From: Macquaria australasica
Lineage: Eukaryota; Chordata; Actinopteri; Centrarchiformes; Percichthyidae
Direction of reading: 5' to 3'
Length of the DNA stretch: 64,000 nt
Assembly (NCBI GenBank): GCA_005408345.1
Contig: SEMN01000041.1
Location: forward strand, 985,501 to 1,049,500
Shown: positions 34,301-42,990 of the stretch, piece by piece
Position numbering within the stretch: position 1 is the first letter of the stretch
How the letters are laid out: each line of letters starts with the position of its first letter
The notes under the pieces: model-generated
Database searches by the model: none
Told to the model about the DNA's origin: nothing
Seen by the model: the letters and a program-made list of their open reading frames with translations, nothing else
Position numbers and translations under genes: made by a program

Positions 34301-36919
34301 CTAGCTTTTTTGAAGCTTTAAACCACATCTCACAGTCTTCATCAGCAGCTGTCATCACGTGAAAACAAGTGGTCGTATATGGGAGGGAGATCGTAACCCT
34401 TGTCGCTGTCTTTGGGGTTGGATGTGAACAGCCTCCTAATCTTTCTGTGGCCATCTACTGACTCCTGGTCGATGACTTTGACACCTTCCCAGTCGATGTT
34501 GTGACTGGTTTTGGTCTGGTTTTCACAGATAACTTAAGTTCTCTGCTTTCTGTGTAAATTACGCCCAAAAAAGGTAGTTAGTGAACCTTTGAGTTGAGAT
34601 TAAGAAGTTCAAATTCAACCAAAAGATTTTGGTAACATCCTCTAAATTGTGACTGTTTTTTAATTGATCAGAAAGCTTGTTAATGTCTTTAATGTTCCTT
34701 TACAAGTTTTCCTTTAATTCCAGTACAACAGCAATTATTCAAAGCAGTTATAATAGATATTTTTATAATAATAATGCATCAAATGACAATTTGAAAACAA
34801 TGTGAAGGTTCGTAGTAATGAACCTACAAAGAATTATCACCTGAATCTGCAGCTCCCCTGCGCTTTACGGAGCTTTATAGCATATAGTTTCAGCTCCTTG
34901 TTTATCTGTCCGTTCTGCAACTTTGCTGTTTTGATTCACTCTCACTGCTCTCATAGCACAGTTTTAGGCCACAGCAAGCAGATGTTTTCAGCAAAAAAAG
35001 CTCTAAAAACCTACTGTACCTGCAATACCTGCTCAGCAACACAAACAGCAGACAGACACAGTTAGCGACTAGCTGGTGAACAGAGTGGAGCATTCAGCAG
35101 CTAAAGCCAGCCAGATATTTCCTTCAGGAGACCAAAAACAGGGATAAAATAGAGTGAATATTGGATTTACATTTGTCAGGTGGACAGAAACACGACTGCA
35201 AATGAATGATAATGTTGCTCCATAACTGCTGGCTGTGTAAATAGGCAGCTGTTGGCTAACACGTTCGCCATATCAACTTAAAAGGTGATGATGTGTCAAT
35301 GTTGTGTTAACGACTTGTTTCTAACCCGAAAGTGGCCAAAAAAAATCAGTTATTGCAGGTTTAAACATGATTGGAGGTTATGTAGGAAACTATAACAATA
35401 AAACACTGTGGTTTGATTTCATGTAAGCTCCATTTAAGATTGCATCACTTTGCTTTACTGTAGATTTTCATATTAGTACTGCAGACAATAAAAATGACTG
35501 CAGTCCCAGTGCTTAAAGAAGTGAGAGTGAAGGTTGCACAGTATTTCACACTTTCCTCTGTGTGTAGTGTAAACGGGGAAGGCGGTAACGTGCTGTCAAA
35601 ACAACTGAGATTTTATTTTATTAACTGTGACAGAACAGGTAAGAACTGATTGTCATATGCAATAATTGTCTGGAAAAGGGAAATTTGTGATAAGAAAAGG
35701 GACGGGTGGAGGACAGGATAAAAAGAGGATGAGAATTAGACCTAAAAGGACTTACAACATCTGCTGTGGTGCGTGATGTCCGTCCATGTGCCGTTGGGTA
35801 AGCACTTCCTGACTTTGGGTCCCACGATCACCCGGTTTCCTCTGCAGATGTACTCGATCTCATAATCCACAGGCAGGATCTGCACACTGCGGATCTGTGG
35901 GAGAAACACGGGCGGAGGGAGAGATTGGGAGAAGGCGAGACAGCAATTAAAGCATGATTGATGCCCTCTCATACAAGTTTTTCTTGTTCAGTTAGGGACC
36001 CTCTTCATTCTGTCACAACACAGTAGACTCTGGTTCCATATGGCTGTGACAATAAAGCTCTACTAGGAAGAATATTTCATGGCAATATTGTCTGAATTGA
36101 TGGGCTGTCACACTCTGAATTATACCTTCACTCTGGTTGGGAGAGGAGGGAAACAGGGCCAGGCTTTATGTTTCAATTTTTATGTTGTGTTGTGTGTACT
36201 GTATGTGTGTTTGACTTGTGTGTACGTCCAGAGTGGTACAATCAGATTCAAACATGTGAATGGCTCAGATGTAGAGGTTTGAGTCCTTCTTACACTTTGA
36301 AACTGCATCAATCTCTCGTCTTATTTGAATTTTGCTGCAGTATAGAATGATTTACAATTTTGTGAGCGCTAAAATCCCCCTCCACTGAAAAATGTATTTC
36401 GCTTATTGTTGCTTCACTTGGATGTTTGTTTAAGGTGAGCTCTGAGCACCACTAGCCTTCTGTAATTTAGATCCAGCACAATAACAGCATTCTCTGTACC
36501 TGTTCTTGTGTCAGGCCTCTGTAGCGGATCCCCCCATCCCTGGGAGGCCGAATGATGGCACAGCCTGAAAACAAGAGAAGAAGAATGAAGGACGACGAGA
36601 GCAAAGAGGGAAAGCTCTGTCTCCAGATAATGTAGATATATTACAGCAACATGATATATTGTCAATTTCACTGATGCCTTCCTCGCTGCACAAATTACAG
36701 TGCTTCATTCAGGTCACTTAGCAATCTCTGCAGTTACTTCTGTCCATTAATGCATATTATAAACACACACACAGCAAACACACAGACAGCTTCCCGCATG
36801 TATTCAGTTACAAACACACACACACACACACACAAATTACCTCCAGTTGATGAATTATGTATGGGCACAACAAGAGATGGAAGAGCATAGAGAATAATCA
36901 GAAACAATAGCGGTGCCAT
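377..36919 (-). CDS. gabbr1: GABA-B receptor subunit 1, isoform 1a (3' partial)
   Basis: Obligate GABA-binding subunit of the metabotropic GABA-B receptor, a class C GPCR that pairs with GABBR2 at the plasma membrane. Coding exons on the minus strand, in order: 36841-36919, 36500-36564, 35756-35894, 31978-32163, 30149-30166, 21578-21738, 13857-13991, 8452-8622, 7700-7801, 7349-7414, 6928-7119, 3023-3268, 1290-1353, 377-454. They total 1702 bases (567 codons plus one base) and every junction agrees in phase. Residues 1-about 20 are a signal peptide. Two sushi domains follow (about 28-94 and 97-155), then a six-residue microexon segment, then the Venus-flytrap domain from residue 163. Conserved blocks seen include [59 protein letters not shown] and EAPLAYDAVWALALAL. 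The seven-helix domain and C-terminal coiled coil lie left of base 1. Identification is firm; the exact cDNA is inferred. Confidence 0.95.
1290..1353 (-). CDS. gabbr1: gabbr1 flytrap exon 13
   Basis: Encodes GQVVFDAQGSRMAMTLIEQL and a Gln. Phase 0 in, phase 1 out. Confidence 0.92.
1407..1605 (+). repeat. Family A MITE-like repeat, left part
   Basis: Begins AAAGGAATAGTTTGACATTT and matches the left part of the full copy at 4066-4611, including the GAGAAGATTGATAC and GGAAACAGCTAG blocks. Truncated on the right. Confidence 0.7.
3023..3268 (-). CDS. gabbr1: gabbr1 flytrap exon 12
   Basis: Encodes NPEETGGFQEAPLAYDAVWA, a linker with basic residues (LKAKGRR), LEDFNYNN and SSFEGVS. Donor GTAAGT. 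Confidence 0.95.
3420..3469. repeat. Perfect 23-bp hairpin with 4-base loop
   Basis: The left arm 3420-3442 and right arm 3447-3469 are exact reverse complements around the loop GTGG. It sits in gabbr1 intron sequence about 150 bases from exon 12. Not part of any repeat I recognise. Confidence 0.9.
4066..4611 (+). repeat. Family A MITE-like repeat, full copy
   Basis: About 546 bases with imperfect long terminal inverted repeats: starts AAAGGAAGAGTTCAGATATT and ends AATCTTGAACTATTCCTTT. Subterminal blocks (TTAGCTTAGCTTAGCATA and the reverse TAAGCTAAGCTAATCG) are also inverted. A short TAGCA tandem array lies near 4190-4220. No coding capacity. Recognised as a common percomorph dispersed repeat. 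Confidence 0.8.
6102..6180 (+). repeat. Family C fragment
   Basis: Short stretch with CAGCATGCTAACATGCT and ATTAGCTTTGCAGGTATT. The remainder of the element is missing. Confidence 0.45.
6928..7119 (-). CDS. gabbr1: gabbr1 flytrap exon 11
   Basis: Encodes [20 protein letters not shown], then NCT and NMT glycosylation sites and TEAVEGHVTTEIVMLNP. 64 codons. Confidence 0.95.
7349..7414 (-). CDS. gabbr1: gabbr1 flytrap exon 10
   Basis: 22-codon exon encoding [20 protein letters not shown] then CE, close to identical to mammals. Strong GTAAGTAC donor. Confidence 0.94.
7700..7801 (-). CDS. gabbr1: gabbr1 flytrap exon 9
   Basis: Encodes TLDDLEQRTKEAGIEISVR and a segment ending DPAVAVKNLK. The donor is GTGCTT, weaker than its neighbours. 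Confidence 0.93.
7802..8451. other. gabbr1: gabbr1 intron between exons 8 and 9
   Basis: GA-rich on the plus strand, so strongly pyrimidine-rich in the transcript. No gene or repeat family recognised. Confidence 0.7.
8452..8622 (-). CDS. gabbr1: gabbr1 flytrap exon 8
   Basis: Encodes [20 protein letters not shown] and RIATIQQTTEVFTS. Donor GTCAGT; phase 0 on both sides. Confidence 0.95.
10094..10345 (+). repeat. Family C dispersed repeat
   Basis: Contains GCTAACATGCTGATGTTTAG, GAATGTCATTAGTTTTGCAG, CCTGATGATGGCGCTA and a CATGAATGTCTGTAC block. Noncoding. Shared with 24230-24487 and the halves at 63095-63905. Confidence 0.7.
13074..13562. repeat. Family E inverted-repeat element
   Basis: Left arm (ATATTTTCTCACTTACC, GCAGATAGTTTCAGTTTTAT, AGTTCAGGTTTTGAGATATC) and right arm (GTCTCAGAACCTGAACCC, CCAAAACTATCTTAACTGG, GGTAAGTGAGAAAATATG) are imperfect reverse complements of about 110-120 bases. 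MITE-like, with no coding capacity. Confidence 0.7.
13857..13991 (-). CDS. gabbr1: gabbr1 flytrap exon 7
   Basis: Encodes CDPGEATKLLYDLLYTEP and [18 protein letters not shown], ending MWNLIV. The GCS serine that binds the GABA carboxylate in mammals is kept; the following residue is Gly where mammals have Ser. Confidence 0.95.
16055..16300 (+). repeat. Family B MITE-like repeat, left half
   Basis: Shares ACTCACGATGGACA, ACATTACCCACGATTCA and GTTATGCTAGTAGCG with the full copy at 37579. The right half is absent. Confidence 0.7.
17622..18530 (+). repeat. Tandem intronic duplication, two diverged copies
   Basis: Copy 1 (about 17622-18050) and copy 2 (about 18058-18530) share an ordered series of blocks: GACAAACA followed by CCTTAAAA, TATAAAATAAG, GAGGAGCAAAAGCA, TATTCTTGAACACAA, TCTATGAGCGTAAGAAAT and AACAAAATGGGAACACGGTG. 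Copy 2 has an extra segment after its GAGGAGCAAAAG block. Noncoding, in the intron between the 1b exon and exon 7 of gabbr1. Confidence 0.75.
19637..19675. repeat. GT microsatellite
   Basis: About 19 GT units in gabbr1 intron sequence. Confidence 0.95.
20559..20614. repeat. CT then CA compound microsatellite
   Basis: About 10 CT units followed by about 18 CA units. Confidence 0.95.
21578..21738 (-). CDS. gabbr1: gabbr1 shared flytrap exon (1a acceptor)
   Basis: Encodes [20 protein letters not shown] through DILPDYELELIHYDSM, the start of the ligand-binding domain. The 1a acceptor AG lies at 21739-21740 inside the 1b leader. The donor is GTGAGT. Confidence 0.95.
21854..22600 (-). promoter_or_regulatory. 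gabbr1: Probable internal promoter for gabbr1 1b
   Basis: The interval directly upstream of the 1b ATG is unusually rich in CpG for the intron, including stretches around 22318-22400 and 22530-22600. It ends at a GA microsatellite (about 22617-22720). No clear TATA box was found. Placement rests on the open 1b leader downstream and on the known mammalian layout. Confidence 0.5.
22617..22730. repeat. GA-rich microsatellite
   Basis: Interrupted GA arrays just upstream of the putative 1b promoter, pyrimidine-rich on the transcribed strand's sense. Confidence 0.85.
23283..23772. repeat. Inverted repeat, arms of about 75-80 bases
   Basis: Left arm about 23283-23365 (GACTGGAGCACACTTATTG, GCAGCCTTTATTAGTGCAAA, CAGACCGATGTTTCGAC). 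Right arm about 23690-23772 holds the reverse complements (GTCGAAACGTTGGTCTG, TTAAAGGCTGCAGTGCTCC). Likely a foldback transposon or two opposed copies of one short element. Confidence 0.7.
24230..24487 (+). repeat. Family C dispersed repeat
   Basis: Contains ATGCTAACATGCTGATG, AGCTGAGGCTGATGGGAATG, GTTCTGCAGGTATTTTG and CACCAAATTTCATGCC. It runs directly into a family D copy. Confidence 0.7.
24488..24895 (+). repeat. Family D dispersed repeat
   Basis: Starts GTGGTGGAAGAAGTATTGAG and carries repeated ACTTAAGTAAAAGT motifs and a TGTAGTGGAGAAAAATAC end. A familiar teleost repeat type with no coding capacity. Confidence 0.7.
27904..27919. repeat. Poly-G run of 16
   Basis: Uninterrupted G run; a likely sequencing-length error hotspot. 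Confidence 0.9.
28199..28356. repeat. CA and GA microsatellites
   Basis: CA array with CGTGCG interruptions at 28199-28238 and about 16 GA units at 28324-28356. Confidence 0.9.
30149..30166 (-). CDS. gabbr1: gabbr1 1a microexon (18 bases)
   Basis: Very short exon between a pyrimidine-rich acceptor ending AAAG and the donor GTAGGA. It adds the codons for Y-D-R-N-Y-T (first codon split) between sushi 2 and the flytrap domain. It sits where mammalian GABBR1a has a similarly small linker exon and carries phase 1 on both sides, so it can be included or skipped without a frame change. Asn-Tyr-Thr is a possible N-glycosylation site. No cDNA available here. Confidence 0.78.
30167..31977. other. gabbr1: gabbr1 intron between sushi 2 and the microexon
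   Basis: AT-rich, no repeat family or conserved element recognised. Confidence 0.65.
31978..32163 (-). CDS. gabbr1: gabbr1 1a coding exon 4 (sushi 2)
   Basis: Encodes the second sushi domain, including WTSLENGRV, GTVLHYSCHAGF, ISHC and a WDAPKPTC ending. It is more diverged from mammals than sushi 1. The exon is phase 1 on both sides, so skipping it would keep the frame. Confidence 0.88.
32164..35755. other. gabbr1: gabbr1 intron between the sushi exons
   Basis: AT-rich with a short CTG run near 33.1 kb. Two stretches (about 32.4-32.6 and 34.9-35.3 kb) share phrases such as GGCCACTTGCTG-like and GCAGCTGTTGGCTAAC-like sequence with fish dispersed repeats, but I cannot delimit them. Confidence 0.5.
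35756..35894 (-). CDS. gabbr1: gabbr1 1a coding exon 3 (rest of sushi 1)
   Basis: Encodes ILPVDYEIEYICRGNR and VGPKVRKCLPNGTWTD, nearly the mammalian sequence, and ends after the last sushi cysteine. Donor GTAAGT; phase 1 out. Confidence 0.92.
36500..36564 (-). CDS. gabbr1: gabbr1 1a coding exon 2 (start of sushi 1)
   Basis: Encodes GCAIIRPPRDGGIRYRGL, matching the start of the first sushi domain in mammalian GABBR1a. AG acceptor and GTAC donor; phase 1 in, phase 0 out. Confidence 0.88.
36841..36919 (-). CDS. gabbr1: gabbr1 1a coding exon 1 (signal peptide)
   Basis: Encodes MAPLLFLIILYALPSLVV and an Asn-Ser-Ser glycosylation site. The exon is preceded by a pyrimidine-rich acceptor ending at 36928, so at least one untranslated exon lies upstream. 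The donor GTAATT begins at 36840; phase 1. Confidence 0.88.
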
Positions 36920-36927
36920 CTCTGGAT

Positions 36928-39815
36928 CTGAAAGAGAAGGAAGAGAGAGGTTTCAAAAAGAAAGTAGGAAAGTGTGACAGGGAAATTGGGAGTTTTGGAC
37001 AAAGACAGAAAAGGAAACGAGAGACAGAAAGAAAAAGGTTAGTGAGAAAATATTCGTACAGTATTAATGCTTCACTCTCAGTCCTCAGATGCAGCCATTT
37101 TCGGTCCACTGCTGTCTGTCCTTCTAAAAGGGACGCATCAACTTTTTGGCAGAAAAGCTCCCTTTTCAGCCTGCCTGACTGCACACAGAGAGGATGAGCT
37201 GCAAGATGAGTCCACTTTTCTCTCTCCGCTTCTATTTGTATTTACAGTGAGCAGACAGCCCAGGCTCAGTTGACAGCCAGCTTGGCTTAATTTCCAAGGC
37301 CCTGTATACAAGGTTTCAGCTGAGGTTTTGATGGCTGATACTGTTATTTTTGCAAAGCGGCTGCCCATGGAAACATTTCACACCAGGGCAGACTCAAGAG
37401 ACTCAATAGAGTTTTCTTCATGCCAGGGTATGAAAGTTATCTGGAACAGCTTGTAAACTATGGTTACAAAAGCTCTCCCATTGCACAGCAGAAAGGTGTT
37501 TTTAGGTGTCCTTACAGCTTTTTAAAGCACAATGACCTACCCCACCTATTCACTGGCAAGGAAACTCTGGAGTACATTAAAAGAGTACTCCACCGATTTA
37601 ACATTGCACTCCTATAACCTTGTCAGACTCACGATGGACAGTTGTATTAAAAAAAAAAAGATCATAATCGATGCCTCAGAACCAGAGATATCATCTTCTT
37701 AATTCCACTTTTTCTTCTTCGTCAAAACATGGTACCTACATTACCCACAATGCAGCTCAGCCACCAACAGTTTGTTTGGAGATTCGGGTGTGTTATGCTA
37801 GTAGCGTCCAATGTAGCCTCGAGTCGCTAGCCTCAAGCAGAGATGATGAGCGGGCTACGGACGCCTGGTAAGCTCACTTCTTTCCAACTCCACACCTCCA
37901 GATTTTTCTCATTTTCAAACTCGTAGTCTTCAGCCACACCCAACACTGCCTCCAGTGACATCACTCGAGGCGATATATCAGACTTCACACAGCTCCCTCT
38001 GGAGCCACAAAAGGCTTTATGTAACTTTTTTTCACATATGCAGTAAGTCTCCGCCTGTAAACACACTTTGATGTGTAAAATCGGAGTTCCCCTTTAAATG
38101 AAGAGTGAATCTACAATTAAATCAAATAATAATAATAGTATCTGTCATATCAACAAATAACGAATAGAGCAAAGTATTACATTAACTTAAAGACTCCATC
38201 TGCTTCACAAGGATGGTGAAACAACAGGCCACTTAGCTGCAACGCTGACTGCCAAACGTGCAGATTTCATGAGTACAGTGTGATATGCTAACCAGCAAAA
38301 AGTCAAAAGACCCTTTAGTCCCGTGAGCCACAGCGCCTCGAGTGCTGGCAGGAAGGGAAACACAATCTAACTGTATCAACGATAAACACACTATATATAG
38401 CTGCTCATTTGCAGTTTTGAATAATAAATGTTGCTTCATGAGGTTGTCACACATGCACAAACATAAACACGTCCATACACTCTCACACTTAAGGGGGTGG
38501 AGGGTGCTTGTGTGTGTGGTGAAGTGGGTAGGTGGGTGGGGGGGGCATAACAAAGCAAAGCACCACAGTGAGGGAGACAGATGGCAGCGAGGCTTGCTTG
38601 TGGAAGACAGACAAACTCTGCTGGATACTTCATTAGCATTATCCAGTGTATTTTTAGAGTTCACTGACAAGAAGCATGCAGGAGGCAGACACCACCAGAG
38701 AGTGTGTATTGTGTGTGTGTGTGTGTGTTGGCAGCGTACAGTGTGTGCTTATGTCCTGTGTGGGAAGGAGGGAGGGGAGGCAGTAGAGAGAAAAGGGAGA
38801 GAAAGAAGGACAGCCCAGCAGGAGTCATTAATATCAGCGATCCCACACTGAGCCGGATAAAAGCAAACTATGTGAGTGAGTGTAGCACAGATGAGGCAGC
38901 CTAACCAGCACGAAGGCAGCTGACTCCATCGGCGCTGTGGCTGCAGTAGCACCGAGCAGACAGGGGGGAAGGGGGCCCCGTCAACTAGCCTCAAGCTTTA
39001 AATGCAATTAAGGCTTCAGCACCACGGACAGCGCCTTCACTGCTCCGAAACATCGCAGCCTTGTGAAACACCTTGTTACAAAAACGCCTACAGCCCATCC
39101 ACATTCACTTCCACCTCTAATGCCAATGTTGCCTACTTCTTTGTGTGGTTATAATGCCGGAAGCTGCAGTGGAAAGGGATGATCCGGTCCATTGCAGCAC
39201 CAAAGACAGCTCACACTGGCTGAGAAGCATGTAGTGGCTATTTTCAAGCTGTACGCAGGTCCACACGGGGCACAAGCACGTAGACTCGGATGCTGTATTT
39301 TGTGCATGGCTGAGCATGAACTATTGAGACGTGAGGGTCACAGTAAGGGTGCCACCAACCGTATGCTGCCGGTAGTTACTTGTCGTCTGTTGACAAGGGA
39401 ATCCGTGATGGCCTGTAGAGGAAGGCCGACCATATTAACAAGCCCCGTATAGTCCCCATATGAATGGATCTCAAAAGTAGCGTCTAGAAAAACATGTCAT
39501 CTGCTTAAACCGGCTGCGTATTGTTTAAAAAGGTGTCATATTTCACCCTGTTGTCCTCTCTTTCTAACGCATAAAAAGGGTAAATGCAGACAGGATGGTG
39601 ATGGTTTCTTACAAGAAGGAACTCAAAACAAATCTGGCCTGTGCCCATCGGAAATGTATGGCCTTTGCATACAAAATGAAGAACGAATTTGACATCTGTC
39701 TAGATTATCAATACGGGAAATGGAGCATTTTCTGAATAGATGTAGTCTAATATTGCGACCTACAGTAATAGTAGCATCTAGCCCCCTGAAGCAAAGCTGT
39801 AGCATGTGTACTTAC
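36928..39815. other. gabbr1: gabbr1 first intron (1a)
   Basis: Contains the full family B copy, a G-rich stretch (about 38491-38546) and GT repeats (about 38703-38728). Confidence 0.6.
37579..38096 (+). repeat. Family B MITE-like repeat, full copy
   Basis: Starts AAAAGAGTACTCCACCGATT and ends AAAATCGGAGTTCCCCTTT, giving imperfect terminal inverted repeats. About 518 bases, noncoding, in the first gabbr1 1a intron. Confidence 0.75.
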
Positions 39816-40200
39816 TATTAGTTTCGATGCGCTCAGTCAAGATAACAGTGCGTCCTCCGGATGGGACCCGCCAGGGAAAGCCCAGTGTCGGATTATTTGG
39901 TAAAAATATGCATCTTAACAACGATTTTTATGGCTGTATTAATATGGCTATAAATGTGCAAGCTGCTCCGTTCGTAAACAGGATGTTACAAAAACAAAAC
40001 GTATCTTATTCGGGTTTTTTCCATGTATTGCAGTTACGCATGGCAAAGGTAAGAAATTACATAAATCCATACAAAAAAATATACATGCACTATATACAAA
40101 CGCATCCCCATAAACGACGAAACACCGATTCACCACACTCCCCTCCTTTTTTCTCTCTCCCCCTCTACGATCTTGAGCTAATTCACGACGTCATGATGGA
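39816..40200 (-). promoter_or_regulatory. gabbr1: Probable gabbr1 1a promoter and untranslated first exon
   Basis: A strong donor, GTAAGTACAC, starts at 39815 and could join to the acceptor before coding exon 1 at 36927. Upstream DNA is comparatively CpG-rich for this window. An 8-mer one base off the CREB/ATF site, TGACGTCG on the minus strand, lies at 40186-40193. CREB/ATF control of the 1a promoter is known in mammals. The transcription start and the left end of this interval are inferred. Confidence 0.5.
40186..40193 (-). promoter_or_regulatory. gabbr1: CRE-like site near gabbr1 1a leader
   Basis: TGACGTCG on the minus strand, one mismatch from the palindromic CRE. Position upstream of the putative leader donor suggests a promoter role. 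Chance occurrence cannot be excluded. Confidence 0.35.
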
Positions 40201-40822
40201 GACGCGCCGTGCGTAACAGTCCCTCTCTCACGCATTTATCCGATTTCCCCCCCTCCTTTCCAAGATGAAACACGCTAAGGTGGAGGCCCACAACAGCAAA
40301 ATATCATAATGAATCTTACGAGGAGGCTATGGGGTTTATGATAAGCCATGCGGATTTATGTCACCGTGAATAATTATATCACGGCGGGCAGGAGGACTAG
40401 ACACGGATGGAGGTGCAGATATGGCGCTGTGGTATTAACAGTGACTACTTTGTTAAGCCTTTTTCTGAAGCTCTTAAGTCAGCCAAGCAGCCGTCAGTCA
40501 TTTCTACAACACTGGTCATCCATTAAATCAAAGCCTATCGCCTCCTTCATCTCCCCCTTTTGTGTCTTTCCCCGCCATTCTCTGCTCCTCTTCTGCCATC
40601 TATTCTGAGATCAACATCCTGCTTCATATTTATACATCTGCTGAATTATTGAAGGAAGGCTGGGGAAGACATAACCTCTCCCTCTGTCTCTCACCATCCC
40701 TCCTGCATCTGTAAAACAGGAACTCACATCCTATCCTGCCTCTTGACATACGATTCTACAACAAGCCCTACAAGATTTCAAATTAATGTGGGAATCAAGC
40801 AAGCCCAAGAAGTATGATCTGG

Positions 40823-40828
40823 TTTATT
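40823..40828 (-). terminator. sh3bp5l: Candidate polyadenylation signal of sh3bp5l
   Basis: AATAAA on the minus strand about 1.6 kb past the stop codon. Other sites in between are possible. Confidence 0.35.
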
Positions 40829-42444
40829 GATTATAGATATGACAATGCATAAACTGGAAACAGCGAGTGACATTCTGACTAATTCACAAATGCCATTAAA
40901 AGGGTGAAGACTAATTGTTAAGACAGACATGAAGGTGAGGTGTTTCAGATAAACTGCAACAATAGTGATTTAAATACATACAACAACCTGTGGGTATCCA
41001 GAACATCTGTACAGCAGTCTTGTCAAATATTCAAATCAGCGACACATGTAACTGTACATGTCAATATTTTCCAGCTTTGTAATAATTACATACATTTACA
41101 AGTCAGTTCTTGACTTAGTTGTTTAGCATCATACACTCTGACAATCAAAGTACAATATCATAAAAGAAAACACAGAAATCAAAACAAAAAAATAAATCAT
41201 AACTCTTCAAGTCTCATCGGGAACGGTGCCTGGATGATTAGTAAAATGTTTGTTTTTTTAAAAATCATAAAAGGGCACACGCTTGTTCTTTAAATTGTTC
41301 TAAACAGAACTACAAATGAGTTTACAACAAAGTGCTACTCATACTAAATTTGTTACTTGTTCTGTGTCAAGGCACACTTCAAATTATAACCAGGGCAATT
41401 CTTTTTAAAAAGGCAAACAAAAGAGGAAATGAATTTGCTGCCAAAGAAATCCACTTATACAAATGTAAACAATATCCAAATAAGAAATTCAGGAAAGGCT
41501 TTTGCATCATAAGACTACAGCATAACAACATAAAAAGGAAAACATGGCTGAGCTTCATCATCTTAGCTTTAATGGTGTCAGTGTTTGTTTCAGCATATAG
41601 CCCTGAATACATGTCATAAATGTCTGTTTAAATAGCCAACTAGGAGTGCATGCTGTCGGAGTGGAAAGAGTCAAATGGAGTCTTTATCATCTTCAGACTC
41701 TTTACTATTCATCATTTCAGGAATTTTCAAAAAACGCATTCTCTCGTGCGCTACTTGTAGCATGTTACCGAAAATAAATATATGAATTGTGAATTCGAAC
41801 ATGCTTTCACTCTGCACTGACAGAGACTTGTTTTTGTCATTTTTCCTGGAGCACTAACTTGATGTGGGTGGATATGAGTATGGATCTCGGTGTGTATGGA
41901 GAGACCCTGCACGCCCCTCTACCTTGAAGCAATCGCTGATGAGACTCGACACGACTGGAGGGGAAACAATGGAGGGATTTTGTTTTCACCAGTCTCAACA
42001 AATTAGATCAACGATTAGCCTGGGAAAGTAAGAAATGATGCCTTTCTAAATATGTCTGCTCGAACAGGGCTTTTGATCTTTCTTCACTGTTCCTTCATGC
42101 TCAGGGAACAAATCCTACCCAGAATCCCTCACAGGGGGTGAATATACAGTATACTTGTCCTGGAGGATTGAAAGATCTTTAGATTCCTCGTCTAATTAGG
42201 CAGCAATGTTAAATATTGATCAGTGTCAGCTTTAGAATAATGTCAGTCAACAGATGTGTGCTTATTTACACTCAGTATCATACACCTACAACTGCATCAC
42301 TGCAGTTTTACATTTGCAGTTAATTCACTGTCTTATACTTTGGTTGGTACCTATGTGTTAGGGATGTTTACCCTAATTTGTACTTTTTTGATGACTCACA
42401 TTTTACTTTTGCAGTGTTTATAGCTGTTATTATCTGTAACAGCC
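40829..42444 (-). other. sh3bp5l: sh3bp5l 3' untranslated region / intergenic spacer
   Basis: AT-rich with no convincing reading frame. Presumed 3' UTR of sh3bp5l and spacer before the gabbr1 promoter. No repeat recognised. Confidence 0.4.
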
Positions 42445-42990
42445 TCACAAACTGAAGCTTCGGTGGTGCTGTTTGTAGAACTGCTGCTGGCGCTCTTTGG
42501 CGGATGTTTCCGTCAGCTTGTCTCTTCGATCAATCACTCCGCCTCTCTCTTTCTCCCCCTCGTCCCCAGTTACGCTGCCTACATCGCTGAGGTTCCCGAG
42601 GTGCTCAATGGAGTCATATTTCTCCAAGTCGGAAGCGATGGTCTGCAGGCTGAAGACCGAGAGGGAATCCGACCCCGCCCGCTCCCTCTCCTTTTCATTC
42701 TCCTTCTCCTTGTATTTCTCCACCAGGTCGATGGCTCCATCCACTCGACTTGTCCCAGTCGCACCACTGCTGCAGGCTCCACCTTCTCTCTTAACTTTGA
42801 TGTCGGACTCGGCTCCAACGGGGGAACTCCGCCCACCGCAGACAGTGGGGCATCCTCCCTCGGCCTGGTCCCTCCCCCTCTGAGCGTGGATCTGCTCACT
42901 GATTTGTTCCAAGTTTCGTAGGGCGATGGAATAGCGTGTCTTCACTTTGGCTACTTGCTGTTCCAGCTGCAGCACTTTGGCCTTGTTCTC
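42445..42990 (-). CDS. sh3bp5l: sh3bp5l coding exon 6 and stop
   Basis: 181 codons and stop, ENKAKVLQLEQQVAKVKTRY through RSFSL. Contains a Glu/Lys/Arg-rich insert (KYKEKENEKERERAGSD) in the tail. Confidence 0.94.
   Translation of the reverse strand, partial: ENKAKVLQLEQQVAKVKTRYSIALRNLEQISEQIHAQRGRDQAEGGCPTVCGGRSSPVGAESDIKVKREGGACSSGATGTSRVDGAIDLVEKYKEKENEKERERAGSDSLSVFSLQTIASDLEKYDSIEHLGNLSDVGSVTGDEGEKERGGVIDRRDKLTETSAKERQQQFYKQHHRSFSL

Noticed and set aside
42463..42921. Plus-strand frames opposite the last sh3bp5l exon
   Set aside because: Antisense shadows of a conserved coding exon.
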